Source: VXYL01 sp965116935
GTDB taxonomy: Bacteria; Pseudomonadota; Gammaproteobacteria; Pseudomonadales; Azotimanducaceae
NCBI GenBank assembly: GCA_965116935.1
Contig: OZ220737.1
Span: 4,464,001 to 4,528,000, forward strand
Direction: 5' to 3'
Length of the DNA: 64,000 bases
The notes beneath the pieces are model-generated. The model searched no databases. It had not been told where the DNA came from and was given only the letters and a program-made list of their open reading frames with translations. Shown one piece after another: positions 44,047 through 52,742 of the stretch. The first letter of the stretch is position 1; each line of letters begins with the position of its first letter. The position numbers and the translations under genes were made by a program.

Positions 44047-45762
44047 TTCCTGTCCGTAAACTCGCAACGGACTGAATGAACTTGGAAAAGGGTTCATTCG
44101 GGGGAGTTTGGTCCGGCGTTTCGGCTACCATTGGCTCGTTCCCCAACGAACGAACGGAACCGAACCGCCGGAGGTGCAATGCGCCAGAGACGCATCACGC
44201 AGTTGAGCCTATTCCATCCTTGCGCCGTTGACCACCCGGTGGGGGACGACCTGGAGCGGATGTCGTCGTGGCTGGACGGGCATCCGGAGCTGCTGGAGGA
44301 GGTGGCGTCGGACCTTGGCGGGAGTCCGGGCGGGGTCGGGCGCCGGGGTCTGTCGTGCGAGACGGTTCTTCGCTGCGCGCTGCTGAGGCACCTTCGGCAG
44401 GAGACGTTCCGGGGTCTGGAGTTCCTGCTGCGGGACTCTCGCTCTGCGCAGCGGTTCGCGCGGGTGGACGCGCTGCGTCCGCCGGGCAAGTCGGCGCTTC
44501 AGGCGACGGTGGGGTCGATCCGGGCGGAGACGTGGGAGCGGATCAACGGGGTTCTGCTGGCGGCCGCCCGCTCGTCGGGGGTGGAGTCGGGGGAACGGGT
44601 TCGGGTGGACAGCACGGTGACGCGGACGAACATTCTGGAGCCGTCGGACAGCGGGCTGCTGTGGGACGGGGTTCGGGTTCTGACGCGGCTGCTGGTTCAG
44701 GCGCGGGAGTCGTTCGGCGCGGACGCGGTGTCGTTCCGCGACCACCGCCGTTCGGCGAAGCGGCGGGCGCTGGAGGTTCGGACGCAGCGCGGCGCGGAGC
44801 GCCGGGCGAAGACGTACCGGCGCCTGCTGCGGATCGTGGAGCGGACGCGGGGGTACGCGTCGGCGGCGCTGGCGGCCGTGGAGGCGGCCGGCGAGGGCGA
44901 GGCGTGCTGGCAGGCGTGGCGGAAGAAGGTGGAGGAGTGCGACAGGCTGCTGGGCCGGGTGGTGGGGCAGACCCGGCGGCGGGTGCTGGACGGGGAGAAG
45001 GTGCCGGCGCAGGAGAAGGTCGTGAGCCTTTTCGAGCCGCACACGGACATCGTCGTCAAGGGCGGTCGCCGGACGCAGTACGGCCACAAGCTGAACCTGG
45101 CGACGGGTCGCAGCGGGCTGGTTCTGGACGTGGCGGTGGAGGACGGCAACCCGGCCGACAGCGCCCGCTGCCTGCCGATGCTGGAGCGGCACGCGGCGCG
45201 CTGGGGCGCGGCGCCGACCCACGCGGCGTTCGACGGCGGCTACGCCTCGCGCGAGAACCTGAAGGCGGCGAAGGCGCTCGGCGTGCGGCACGCGGTGTTC
45301 CAGAAGACGCGCGGCCTGAAGGACGAGGAGATGTCGCCGTCGTCGTGGATCCGGCGCCAGCTGCGCAACTTCCGCGCCGGCGTCGAGGCCGGCATCTCGC
45401 ACCTGAAGCGCTGCTTCGGCCTGGGCCTGTGCCGCTGGAAGGGACTGCCGGCGTTCCGCGCCTACGTGCAGTCGGCCGTGTTCGCCCACAACCTCGCCCG
45501 CCTCGTCCGGCTCCTGCCCAGACCCGGATAGAAAGCGCCGCCGAAACGGCCAGCGCCGCGTCCCGGACGGAACGCGATGGCTCCCCTCGCCCGCGCGTCC
45601 GACTCGCGACGAAAACCCCGTGCAAAGCGGCACACTCGACCGTCACGCCTGCAAAAGAGCCTTCCTGCGGCACCGAAAGCATCCGCCCGAAAACCCCCAG
45701 GCACTCTCCCGAACGCGCTCTCCTTGCCGCCAAAACGGCGTTTACGGACAGGAACTAGCTGG
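44039..45762 (+). mobile_element. Complete insertion sequence (ISNCY-type transposase), 1,708 bp, 8-bp target duplication
   Basis: The element occupies 44047-45754. Its ends are perfect 15-base inverted repeats, TTCCTGTCCGTAAAC at 44047-44061 and the complement at 45740-45754. The flanks are identical 8-base copies CTAGCTGG at 44039-44046 and 45755-45762. It contains one intact transposase gene. Perfect repeats and an intact frame indicate a recent insertion; it interrupts the large ATPase gene. Confidence 0.93.
44179..45531 (+). CDS. DDE transposase, ISNCY-type
   Basis: A 450-aa transposase. The opening RQRRITQLSLFHP with LDGHPELLEEVASDLGG, then GLSCETVLRCALLRHLRQETFRGLEFLLRDS, SALQATVGSIRAETWERIN and VRVDSTVTRTNI (first catalytic Asp) are those of ISNCY-type enzymes. 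Later come YGHKLNLATGRSGLVLDVAVEDGNPADS (second Asp) and RNFRAGVEAGISHLKRCFGLGLCRWKG (Glu). The start at 44179 is chosen for GGAGGTGCA just upstream; an upstream ATG at 44131 lacks this. The long antisense ORF opposite is a GC-rich shadow. It is intact and presumably active. Confidence 0.9.
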   Translation: MRQRRITQLSLFHPCAVDHPVGDDLERMSSWLDGHPELLEEVASDLGGSPGGVGRRGLSCETVLRCALLRHLRQETFRGLEFLLRDSRSAQRFARVDALRPPGKSALQATVGSIRAETWERINGVLLAAARSSGVESGERVRVDSTVTRTNILEPSDSGLLWDGVRVLTRLLVQARESFGADAVSFRDHRRSAKRRALEVRTQRGAERRAKTYRRLLRIVERTRGYASAALAAVEAAGEGEACWQAWRKKVEECDRLLGRVVGQTRRRVLDGEKVPAQEKVVSLFEPHTDIVVKGGRRTQYGHKLNLATGRSGLVLDVAVEDGNPADSARCLPMLERHAARWGAAPTHAAFDGGYASRENLKAAKALGVRHAVFQKTRGLKDEEMSPSSWIRRQLRNFRAGVEAGISHLKRCFGLGLCRWKGLPAFRAYVQSAVFAHNLARLVRLLPRPG

Positions 45763-47615
45763 TTCTGATCCATAAGGACGAAGTGCGCGTCAGGCTGCTG
45801 TCCGAGGAGGACGAGCAGGTTCTCCGCCGCAAACTCGACGAGCTGATCGAGGAACGGTTCGAGCAGTAGCATCCTAATTCGTTGGTCAGCTTCGTACACG
45901 GTGAAATGCCGAAACAGCTTCTCGTACTCGTCGAGGATGAGGACTTGCCGAGCTGCATCGGCAACTCCATCACTCGGGCATCTCTCGATCGATGCGACGA
46001 CAAAATCGTCAGCGATCACTTCACCTAACCTCGCGGCGCCGAGCGCATCCCGGAAATCCTGATAAAAGGTCCGCCCGGCAATGTCGGTCGCCGCACCACA
46101 CGTCTGCACGATCACCGAAGCGTCGTCGGTACCGACGGTAAGATCCCGGCAAGCAGTGGTCTTTCCGCTACGCCGCACACTGCACCACAGGAGGACGCCT
46201 TGGCGGTCTCGTGCAGATGACCGCAACAGATCGCGCACGCTAGTGCGTTCGACGTGGAAATGACGTGCCTCGCTTGGCTTGCGAAGCGGGAAATCCCGAG
46301 CGAAGTTGTAGGTGATCGGTGTTGCACCCCGCCAACGACTCTGCAAGGCCGAGAGCGCATCATCCCAAATGCGAAACGCGTCTTGGCCCGGCGCATCGGA
46401 GCGCCGGCTGGCTGCCGATCCGGGGTTGTCCGCATCCGCAGTCACTGGAACAAGAATCTCGTCAAGGTAGTCCCTGCGCTGCGCTGCCCGAAACACATCC
46501 GGGCGGAGTGCGCAAACGATCAAAGCCACACCGAGTCGGTGCGACGCCTCCAAGTCCTGCAAGGACGGATACTCAAGGTACGCCGTTGCCATGCATCGAT
46601 GCCCCTCCGTGTCCGGCGGAGTGCGAATGACGACATCGAGCCGGGCTGGTGCCGTTCGGTAAACGCCCTCGGTTGGCAACGGAAAAAAGGACCGCTGGTT
46701 AGTGCCATAGAAATGTTCGATTCCTTCGAGCAGCGGAAGCACCGCGATCCCGATGGCCTCGGCGACCTCGGCGTTAGCAAGTTTCCTGCGTAAAAGACGT
46801 GCGTCGATGGGCGTTAGGAATGCAAGATAGGTGACCCATCGGCTCCTGAACTGATCAAGAACATGCGCGCCTGAAACTCCGCCGAAGTCGGCGTTCGCAA
46901 AACCAGTTATCGCGCCGACGACGGCGGCAGAGGTTACGGAACGTAGACAGGACGAGTGGTGGTGCGTCACTGTGTTGGACTCGCGTAACGCGTAGAAATC
47001 CAAAGGGATCCGCAGCAGCGAGCCCAAACCACCGAGCGACTTGCGGACTGCTGCGTCGTGGTCGACCACCTCCCCCCCTCGCCTCGCTCGCGCATGGTCG
47101 TAACCGCTGCTGAACGTCGTTTGGACATGCTCAGCCAGCATCTCGATGAACACTTCCCGTGCGAACCCGTGCGGAAACTCGACCTGGGCCTGGTGGATCA
47201 CCCTCGCCAGATGGTGCTCCAAGCAAGGCCGGTAGTGAGCCTGCCATTGGAACAGGTGGTGTGCAGCCAGATCCTTCAGGTCCCGCCGAAAGTCGTCGAG
47301 GTCGCTTGCCCGTCCAGCGATGGCGTACCCTTCGCGCGTGTCCTGAACGGACGGACTCGGTCGCCCTCCCCCGCCGACCATCGCCGCCTCGAAGGACTTG
47401 ACCAACTCTCCGTGTCGTTGGGCCGCCTTGCCGCCGCGTTTGCGAGGTTCAAAGGCACGGATCACCGACTCGAAATCCCTCCTCCAAGCGCTCAACTCAT
47501 TCGGTGCGATCTGCTCGATGAGTTTCTTCAGGTGCTCGGCCGGCTGGGCCCGGGCACCCTTTGCCATGTCCGACTCGATACGTCTCAGGTGGTCGTGAAC
47601 GGTATTCCTCGGCAT
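45755..47615 (-). pseudogene. 5' part of the IS-split large ATPase gene
   Basis: From the ATG at 47615 (GGAAGGACGGC upstream) about 620 codons reach the insertion point (MDQNQL). The present ORF runs on to 45462 in IS sequence. The N-terminal ~110 residues are helical (NTVHDHLRRIESDMAKG), followed by an unrecognised central region. The ATPase core is at about residues 480-600: LLWCSVRRSGKTTACRDL is a Walker A with Ser instead of the first Gly, and ADAARQVLILDEYEKLFRHF is a Walker B with DE. With the 3' part at 43434 the intact protein would be 821 aa. It is the head of a three-gene unit with the 213-aa and 130-aa genes; function unknown, defence or replication-linked ATPase are options. Confidence 0.75.
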
Positions 47616-47753
47616 GCCGCCGTCCTTCCAATGACTGCTCGCTTCGCCGGCGATGCACATCCGGCAACGTGTGCGATGCGCCGCTGCGCCGTTACTATAG
47701 CCCCTCGTGCCCCTCGCCGCCTTGTCCCTCGTGCGGTGAGCGATTGCCATGCA

Positions 47754-47880
47754 TCAGCAGTACGCCGATGAAATGCCACCGCCGTCGGCGCCGATTACTT
47801 CGCCGTTGATGGCCAACGATCTGTCCGAGCAGGGAAGCGATGATGCGGCCGATTTCCGAGGCGACCGCAATGCCGCAGAC
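47754..47880 (-). pseudogene. SDR C-terminal stub
   Basis: The minus strand encodes SLAINGEVIGADGGGIS before TGA at 47754-47756, matching the C-terminus of the SDR at 49532-50350 (SWAINGEAIAADGGGSP). At the nucleotide level GCCGATTTCCGAGGCG and flanking bases are shared with 49628 onward. Only the last 40 codons or so remain and the upstream part is out of frame. Confidence 0.75.
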
Positions 47881-47885
47881 CTTGG

Positions 47886-48010
47886 GGGGCACGCTGAACT
47901 CGATAGACCTCGCAACCGGGGAGATCGTCTGGCAAGTCCCCTTCGGCAACTTTCCCAGCCAACCAGAACCCGGCTTCGGCGCCGAATACTTCGCCTTCAG
48001 CCTGCCGTAG
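47886..48010 (+). pseudogene. PQQ-dehydrogenase C-terminal stub
   Basis: The plus strand reads GTLNSIDLATGEIVWQVPFG, then jumps to FGAEYFAFSLP and TAG at 48008-48010. It corresponds to the end of the dehydrogenase at 40261-42303 with an internal deletion of roughly 70 codons. It abuts the SDR stub head to head, so both were truncated at one junction. Confidence 0.85.
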
Positions 48011-48038
48011 CCCCCTTCCTCCGCTTGGGGCAGAGCTG

Positions 48039-49535
48039 ATGTCTCCAGTTGATCAGTCTGCTCGTTCAAAACGCCTCCCAAGCCTCGCAAGGTCGATCGC
48101 CACGGCGCATGCGAGGGCAGATGTCCTCGCCCAAGAGGTCGCTTCGCGCTTGACTATTAACGCCGCGAGCGTTAATAGTCCTAACGTTATGGACGTTAAA
48201 GCACGAAACGACTGTCTCGCACGCGGCGAGATTGACCGGGAAGACATGTGGCCTCGGATCGTCGAGTTCGAGGCCCGGCCCTGCACCTTTCCGTTCTCGT
48301 TCGGGCTCGACGAGTTGCCGGACGAACCGGGCGTGATACTCATCCGGGGTCCGCGACAGTACGGCAAGAGCACGTGGCTCGAGTTGGCGCTCCGGCAGAC
48401 AGTCGAGGAATACGGGGCGGGGGCGGCCTACATCCTCAACGGTGACGAGTTGACGGATGCCGATGACTTAGAACGAAACATCGTGGACTTGATCCCGATG
48501 TTCGCATCCGGTGCGCCGGTGCGACGGCTCTTCATCGACGAAATCACCGCACTGCCGCAGTGGGAGGTGGCCGTTAAGCGGCTAGCCGACCGCGGCGTCC
48601 TGCGCGACGTACTCTTGGTCACCACCGGGTCCCGCGCCACCGACATTCGCCGCGGCTCCGAACGATTGCCCGGCCGCAAAGGCAAGCTCGCCCGAACGGA
48701 TTACCTGTTCTGCGGCGTGGCCTACAACGCCTTTCACGAGCGATTCCACGGGGAACTCGGCGACAAAACGTGGATCGCTTACCTCCTGTCCGGCGGCTCG
48801 CCAGTCGCAGCCGGCGAAATCTGGCAGTTCGAGCGCATCCCCGCCTACTTCTTCGAGATGATCCGCGACTGGGTGATCGGCGAGATGGCAAGGAGCGGAC
48901 GATCGCGCCAGTTCCTGATCGCGCTAATGCGAACGCTGTTCGCACAGGGAGGCTCGCGGACGGGGTATCTCAAGCTCGCACGCGAATCGGGGCTCGCCAA
49001 CAACACGGTCGCCTCAGGCTACATCGAGCAGCTCTCCGACGCTTTGGCCGTGCTTCCCTCATACCAGTGGGACCACAACAAGGACATGCCCCAGCAGCGC
49101 AAACCCGCCAAGTTCCATTTCGTCAATCTCTCAGTGGCGCTCGCCTTCGCGCCGAGTCGCATCGCATCCGTCCACGAGTTCAAGCAACTCCCCCCAGTGG
49201 AAAAGGGCCGCTGGGTGGAATGGCTGGTCGCCCAAGAGCTGTTCCGTCGCCAAGCCATCGCCGGAATCGACGATCCCGAGACGATCTGGTACTGGGCGTC
49301 GAAGGAACACGAGATCGACTTCGTGGACCACGCGCGCAGACTCTACGAAGTAAAGGTCGGACGAACCGGTCCACGCGATTTCGCCTGGTTTCCACGGGCG
49401 TTCCCGGACCGCGAACTGGTGGTGATCGGCAGCAACGAGTTCGAGACGCAGCAGGTCAAGGGCCTCACGGTCGAACAGTTCCTGCTGGCCGACGGCCTGC
49501 CACACCCGTATCCCGGCGAAGTGGACACATCCTAG
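48039..49535 (+). CDS. AAA_14/DUF4143 ATP-binding protein
   Basis: A 498-aa protein. The AAA_14 core is GVILIRGPRQYGKSTWLELAL (Walker A) and RRLFIDEITALPQWEVAVKRL (Walker B), with VLLVTTGSRATDIRRGSERLPGR (sensor). The C-terminal ~150 residues are DUF4143 with a nuclease-like strand pattern (KFHFVNLSVALAF, ETIWYWASKEHEIDFV, RRLYEVKVG). Such proteins are common in bacteria and archaea, often in accessory DNA; the function is unknown. An ATG at 48189 is an alternative start, which would leave the palindromes at 48152-48198 as an upstream operator. The stop overlaps the convergent SDR stop by three bases. Confidence 0.88.
   Translation: MSPVDQSARSKRLPSLARSIATAHARADVLAQEVASRLTINAASVNSPNVMDVKARNDCLARGEIDREDMWPRIVEFEARPCTFPFSFGLDELPDEPGVILIRGPRQYGKSTWLELALRQTVEEYGAGAAYILNGDELTDADDLERNIVDLIPMFASGAPVRRLFIDEITALPQWEVAVKRLADRGVLRDVLLVTTGSRATDIRRGSERLPGRKGKLARTDYLFCGVAYNAFHERFHGELGDKTWIAYLLSGGSPVAAGEIWQFERIPAYFFEMIRDWVIGEMARSGRSRQFLIALMRTLFAQGGSRTGYLKLARESGLANNTVASGYIEQLSDALAVLPSYQWDHNKDMPQQRKPAKFHFVNLSVALAFAPSRIASVHEFKQLPPVEKGRWVEWLVAQELFRRQAIAGIDDPETIWYWASKEHEIDFVDHARRLYEVKVGRTGPRDFAWFPRAFPDRELVVIGSNEFETQQVKGLTVEQFLLADGLPHPYPGEVDTS
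48152..48198. promoter_or_regulatory. Tandem palindromes, probable operator of the AAA_14 gene
   Basis: A perfect 12-base inverted repeat GACTATTAACGC (48152-48163) / GCGTTAATAGTC (48169-48180) with a 5-base spacer is followed by a second palindrome TAACGT (48182-48187) / ACGTTA (48193-48198). All half sites share TAACG. The AT content is far above the flanks. If the gene starts at the ATG at 48189, both lie over its start region, as for an autoregulatory site. Confidence 0.6.
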
Positions 49536-50350
49536 TAGTAAACCGATGGGCTGCCGCCGCCGTCGGCGGCAATGGCCTCACCGTTGATGGCCCAGGACTT
49601 GTCCGAACAGAGGAACACCGCGATGTGGCCGATTTCCGAGGCGTCCACCATGCGGCGGATGGAGTTGGCGCGGGGGTTGTCGTCGGCGTAGTCGCGGGCT
49701 TCCACTTCGTCGGGCGTCAGTCCCGCGCGTTCGGCACGGACCGCCATCACGACGGCGGTGCGTTCGGTGCGGGTGAGGCCGGGGTGGATGCAGTTCACCG
49801 TGATGCCGTCGCGGCCGAACTGCTGGGCGAGGGTGCGCGTCATGTGCACCATCGAGCCGTTGCGGGCGCCGCCGCTCATGTTGCCGGCGATGCGGGCGTT
49901 CAGGCCGCTGATGTTGACGATGCGGCCCCAGCCAGCGGCTTGCAGGTGAGGGATGGCGGCGCGGGCGCAACGCAGGGCGCCCATGTACTTGACGTTGAAG
50001 TCGTCGAGGAAGTCCTCATCGACGATGGTGTCGATCTTGCCCACCGCCGTGGCGGAGCCGCCCGGCGCCGAGCCGCTGTTGACCAGTATCTCGAGTCCAC
50101 CGAGCTCTCGCGCAGACCAAGCCACGGCTTCTTCAACCGCCGTGCGATCCCGCACGTCGCAGGCCACGCTCAGCACTTGCCGCCCGGAATACTGCCCAAT
50201 CTCCGAGGCCGCGCCGGCCAGGCGTTCGGCATCCCGGGCGATGAGCACAAGATCCACGCCTTCCCGTGCGAGTTCCCACGCGATGGCCTTGCCGATGCCC
50301 CGGCTTCCGCCCACGACGATGCCGCGCTTGCCTGTGAGCCCCAAATCCAT
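49532..50350 (-). CDS. Atypical short-chain dehydrogenase/reductase lacking YxxxK
   Basis: A 272-aa SDR-fold protein. The cofactor loop GGSRGIGKAIAWELAREG and the acidic CDVRD segment are standard. NSGSAPGG replaces the usual NNAG. The catalytic region reads IVNISGLNARIAG then SGGARNGSMVHMTRTLA, where Gly and Asn stand in the places of the catalytic Tyr and Lys. The C-terminus (VFLCSDKSWAINGEAIAADGG) is normal. Such SDRs may be non-redox or use another proton donor. The start at 50350 follows GGAGTGG. It is convergent with the AAA_14 gene and divergent from the dioxygenase genes. Confidence 0.85.
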   Translation of the reverse strand: MDLGLTGKRGIVVGGSRGIGKAIAWELAREGVDLVLIARDAERLAGAASEIGQYSGRQVLSVACDVRDRTAVEEAVAWSARELGGLEILVNSGSAPGGSATAVGKIDTIVDEDFLDDFNVKYMGALRCARAAIPHLQAAGWGRIVNISGLNARIAGNMSGGARNGSMVHMTRTLAQQFGRDGITVNCIHPGLTRTERTAVVMAVRAERAGLTPDEVEARDYADDNPRANSIRRMVDASEIGHIAVFLCSDKSWAINGEAIAADGGGSPSVYY

Positions 50351-50520
50351 CTGACCACTCCCGAATGCCCGAACATCAAGCGCCAATGTTGGCACAGCGG
50401 CGGGCTTGTACGCATTGGCCAGCGGCTCGGTGAAGACGCCCCGCTCCCCGAAGGGCACTCGCCACGCTCGGCGCAAGCCTGGCTTTCATTGGTCGCCGGC
50501 GTCCACCACCGAGTAGAATC

Positions 50521-51618
50521 GTGGCGCGTCGGCCGGTGGAGGGGGCGAGCAGGGTGGAGATTGAGGACTGGAAATCGGCAGGGTCCGTGGCGCCGCTGTT
50601 TCGGGAACTCAGGCAGTTGGGCCTCGAACCCAACATCGCGGAGCTCGAAGCGTTCGGGTTCACGGTGGTGCCACCGGAGAAGGTGGCGCCGGCGGAGTTC
50701 TGCAATGCCGTCAAGGAAGCCCTCGAGCGCGCCATGCTGCGACGCTATGGCAAGGACGGCCTTTCCGAGAAGCGCTGGACCAATATCAACGACATCCAGC
50801 GCTTCATGCTCTGGGAAGACCCGATCTTCGAGCAGCTCACCTACAACCCTGCCGGCCTCGGCCTCGCCCAATGGCTGCTAGGCACCGACTGCGTCTTGAG
50901 CCTCTGCGCGGCGTGGGTGAAAGGGCCCGGCGAAGTCCGCACCGGCATCCACGGCGACTACCTCGACCCCGCCCTCGTCGCCCAGCCGGAACCCGCCAAC
51001 AACTGCAACATGCACTACATGCTCACGGACTACACCAAGGACGACGGCGCCATCTCCTTCGTTCCCGGCAGCCATCGCTGGCGACGACAGGTGACGCCGG
51101 ACGACTCCAAGCACTGGCAGGATCGCGCAACGCCCGTGGAAGCACCCGCCGGCTCCATGGTCATCTGGGGCAACCACACCTGGCACGGCTCCTACCCGAA
51201 GAAGACGCCGGGCCTGCGCATGACCCTGCAATGCGAATACATGCGTCGCCGCCGCCAGACGGAGGAGGCGTATCGCGAGACGGTCACCCAAGAGGCGCTG
51301 GACCGCAACCCCGTGCGCTTCGCCGGCCTCATGGATGTCTATAGCCTCTTCCCCTTCGGCAAGAGCGACTGGGACATGGATCGCATGAATGCCGCCGAGC
51401 CCGGCGCCAAGAACGGCCAGACCATCGACCAATACCGCAGCCTGTTCGATACCGAACCCGCCGCCGGCCGCACCACCATCCGCCCAACCTACGACTACAT
51501 GCACCACGACGGCAAGATGACCTCGGAGCGCAACGCCGAACGCGCCGAACGCATGAAGCGGGAGCGCGAGGAGGTCAAGGCAGAGAACGACGAGCGCGCG
51601 GAGGCGAAATCCTCGTGA
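50521..51618 (+). CDS. Phytanoyl-CoA dioxygenase (PhyH) family protein 1
   Basis: A 365-aa Fe(II)/2-oxoglutarate dioxygenase. The metal triad is visible in TGIHGDYLDPALV (HxD) and GNHTWHGSYPKKTPGLRMTLQCEY (distal His, followed by the Arg that binds 2-oxoglutarate). SFVPGSHRW is the conserved turn of the jelly-roll. The C-terminal tail is highly charged (residues 335-365). The GTG start at 50521 is weakly supported; a second GTG at 50554 has GGAGGGGG about ten bases upstream. Its end overlaps the second dioxygenase by GTGA. The substrate, a hydrophobic or acyl compound, is unknown. Confidence 0.88.
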   Translation: MARRPVEGASRVEIEDWKSAGSVAPLFRELRQLGLEPNIAELEAFGFTVVPPEKVAPAEFCNAVKEALERAMLRRYGKDGLSEKRWTNINDIQRFMLWEDPIFEQLTYNPAGLGLAQWLLGTDCVLSLCAAWVKGPGEVRTGIHGDYLDPALVAQPEPANNCNMHYMLTDYTKDDGAISFVPGSHRWRRQVTPDDSKHWQDRATPVEAPAGSMVIWGNHTWHGSYPKKTPGLRMTLQCEYMRRRRQTEEAYRETVTQEALDRNPVRFAGLMDVYSLFPFGKSDWDMDRMNAAEPGAKNGQTIDQYRSLFDTEPAAGRTTIRPTYDYMHHDGKMTSERNAERAERMKREREEVKAENDERAEAKSS

Positions 51619-52487
51619 ACGCAACCGCTGAGACGCCCGAAGACAGCGCAGACCTCATCATCGATGGACTGAACATCAGCGAACGGGTCGCCGAAATCGA
51701 GGAGCAGGGCTATACGATCGTCCCCGATTTCATCTCGCAGCCCGAAGTCGCCCGCCTGCGCCACGCTTTCAACACCGAAGTCCCCATCACCGAGATGCGC
51801 GCCATCGGCACCGATACCGGCCAGACCTGGCGTGCACACAACCTGCTCGCCAAGACCCGCGCCGTGGACTACCTATTCCTCGACCGTCGCATCCGCGCTC
51901 TCATCGAAGGCGTGCTCGGCCCCCGCGTGCAGGTGAACGTCACCACTCTTTTCAACGTGCTCCCCGGCGAAACCCGCCAGTTCCTGCATCAAGACGACGG
52001 TCTCTGGCCCATTCCCCGTCCGCACCCGCACTTCGTCTGCAACGCCTTGATTGCGCTGGATGACTACGACTTGGAGAACGGCGCCACGCACATCGTCCCC
52101 TACAGCCACAAGTGGCACGACCGCAAGGTGGATCAAGACATCGAAACCACCCGGGTCGTCATGCGCTCCGGCACCATGCTCATGTGGGAAGGTGGCCTCT
52201 GGCACGGCGGCGGGGCGAACATGTCCAAGGACCGCGAGCGGCTCGGCTTCTTCATGAGCCACAACGTGGCGTATCTGCGGCCGCAGGAGATTCAGCTCGT
52301 CTCGGTGCCGCGCGAAACGGTGAAGCAGATGCCGAAGGAGCTGCAACGCCTCCTCGGCTATCACCGCTTCGGCATCGGCGTGGACGGCCGCGACCCCATC
52401 GACGTCCTTTACGACAGCAATGTCATCAATCCCACCGCGAAGCTGGCCCAGGAGTGGCGAGGCACCCGGGATGGGACCGGCCGCTGA
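51615..52487 (+). CDS. Phytanoyl-CoA dioxygenase (PhyH) family protein 2
   Basis: A 290-aa dioxygenase. FLHQDDGLWPIPRPHPHFVCNALIALDDYDLENGATHIVPYSH contains the HxD metal pair and the jelly-roll turn. GGLWHGGGANMSKDRERLGFFMSH gives the distal His and the 2-oxoglutarate Arg. It starts from a GTG overlapping the first dioxygenase gene, so the two are coupled and may form a heteromer or act in sequence. A weak terminator-like hairpin follows. Confidence 0.9.
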   Translation: MNATAETPEDSADLIIDGLNISERVAEIEEQGYTIVPDFISQPEVARLRHAFNTEVPITEMRAIGTDTGQTWRAHNLLAKTRAVDYLFLDRRIRALIEGVLGPRVQVNVTTLFNVLPGETRQFLHQDDGLWPIPRPHPHFVCNALIALDDYDLENGATHIVPYSHKWHDRKVDQDIETTRVVMRSGTMLMWEGGLWHGGGANMSKDRERLGFFMSHNVAYLRPQEIQLVSVPRETVKQMPKELQRLLGYHRFGIGVDGRDPIDVLYDSNVINPTAKLAQEWRGTRDGTGR

Positions 52488-52507
52488 AACAAACGCCGGA
52501 CTTTTTT
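52477..52507 (+). terminator. Weak intrinsic terminator candidate
   Basis: A 5-base stem CCGGC/GCCGG with a 13-base loop spans the stop codon of the second dioxygenase and is followed by ACTTTTTT. The stem is short for the genome's GC content, so termination strength is uncertain. Confidence 0.35.
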
Positions 52508-52519
52508 CAGGCGAGCCCA

Positions 52520-52676
52520 CTGGGGCGAGGGCATCCTGCCCTCGCACGCGCCGACAGGCGCGCAAGGCGTTTTGGAATGGAAGAACGAAGAACGGCGTTC
52601 ACCCGGACATTGAGCTGCATGCGATGAACGCGCCCTGCGGCGCCTAGCGAGGGCAGGATGGCCCCGCCTCCAAGGC
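52520..52676. repeat. Inverted hairpin pair, family A
   Basis: GGGGCGAGGGCATCCTGCCC from 52522, followed by the GC hairpin ACGCGCCGACAGGCGCGC, faces an inverted copy AGCGAGGGCAGGATGGCC... at 52646-52671. The pair is about 100 bases apart. Confidence 0.8.
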
Positions 52677-52742
52677 CGTCGCCACGTTTGAAGTGCTTCC
52701 CACCGCACCATTATCGTCATCCGACCAACACGAGGAACCACA

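Noticed and set aside
44209..45633. 474-aa minus-strand ORF opposite the transposase
   Set aside because: Arg/Pro-rich antisense translation of a GC-rich gene; no domain, and the plus strand is a clear transposase.
44268..45758. 496-aa plus-strand ORF in another frame of the transposase
   Set aside because: Gly/Ala/Arg low-complexity; a codon-bias shadow of the transposase gene.
48770..50881. 703-aa plus-strand ORF
   Set aside because: It reads across the AAA_14 gene out of frame and the SDR gene antisense; no continuous domain.
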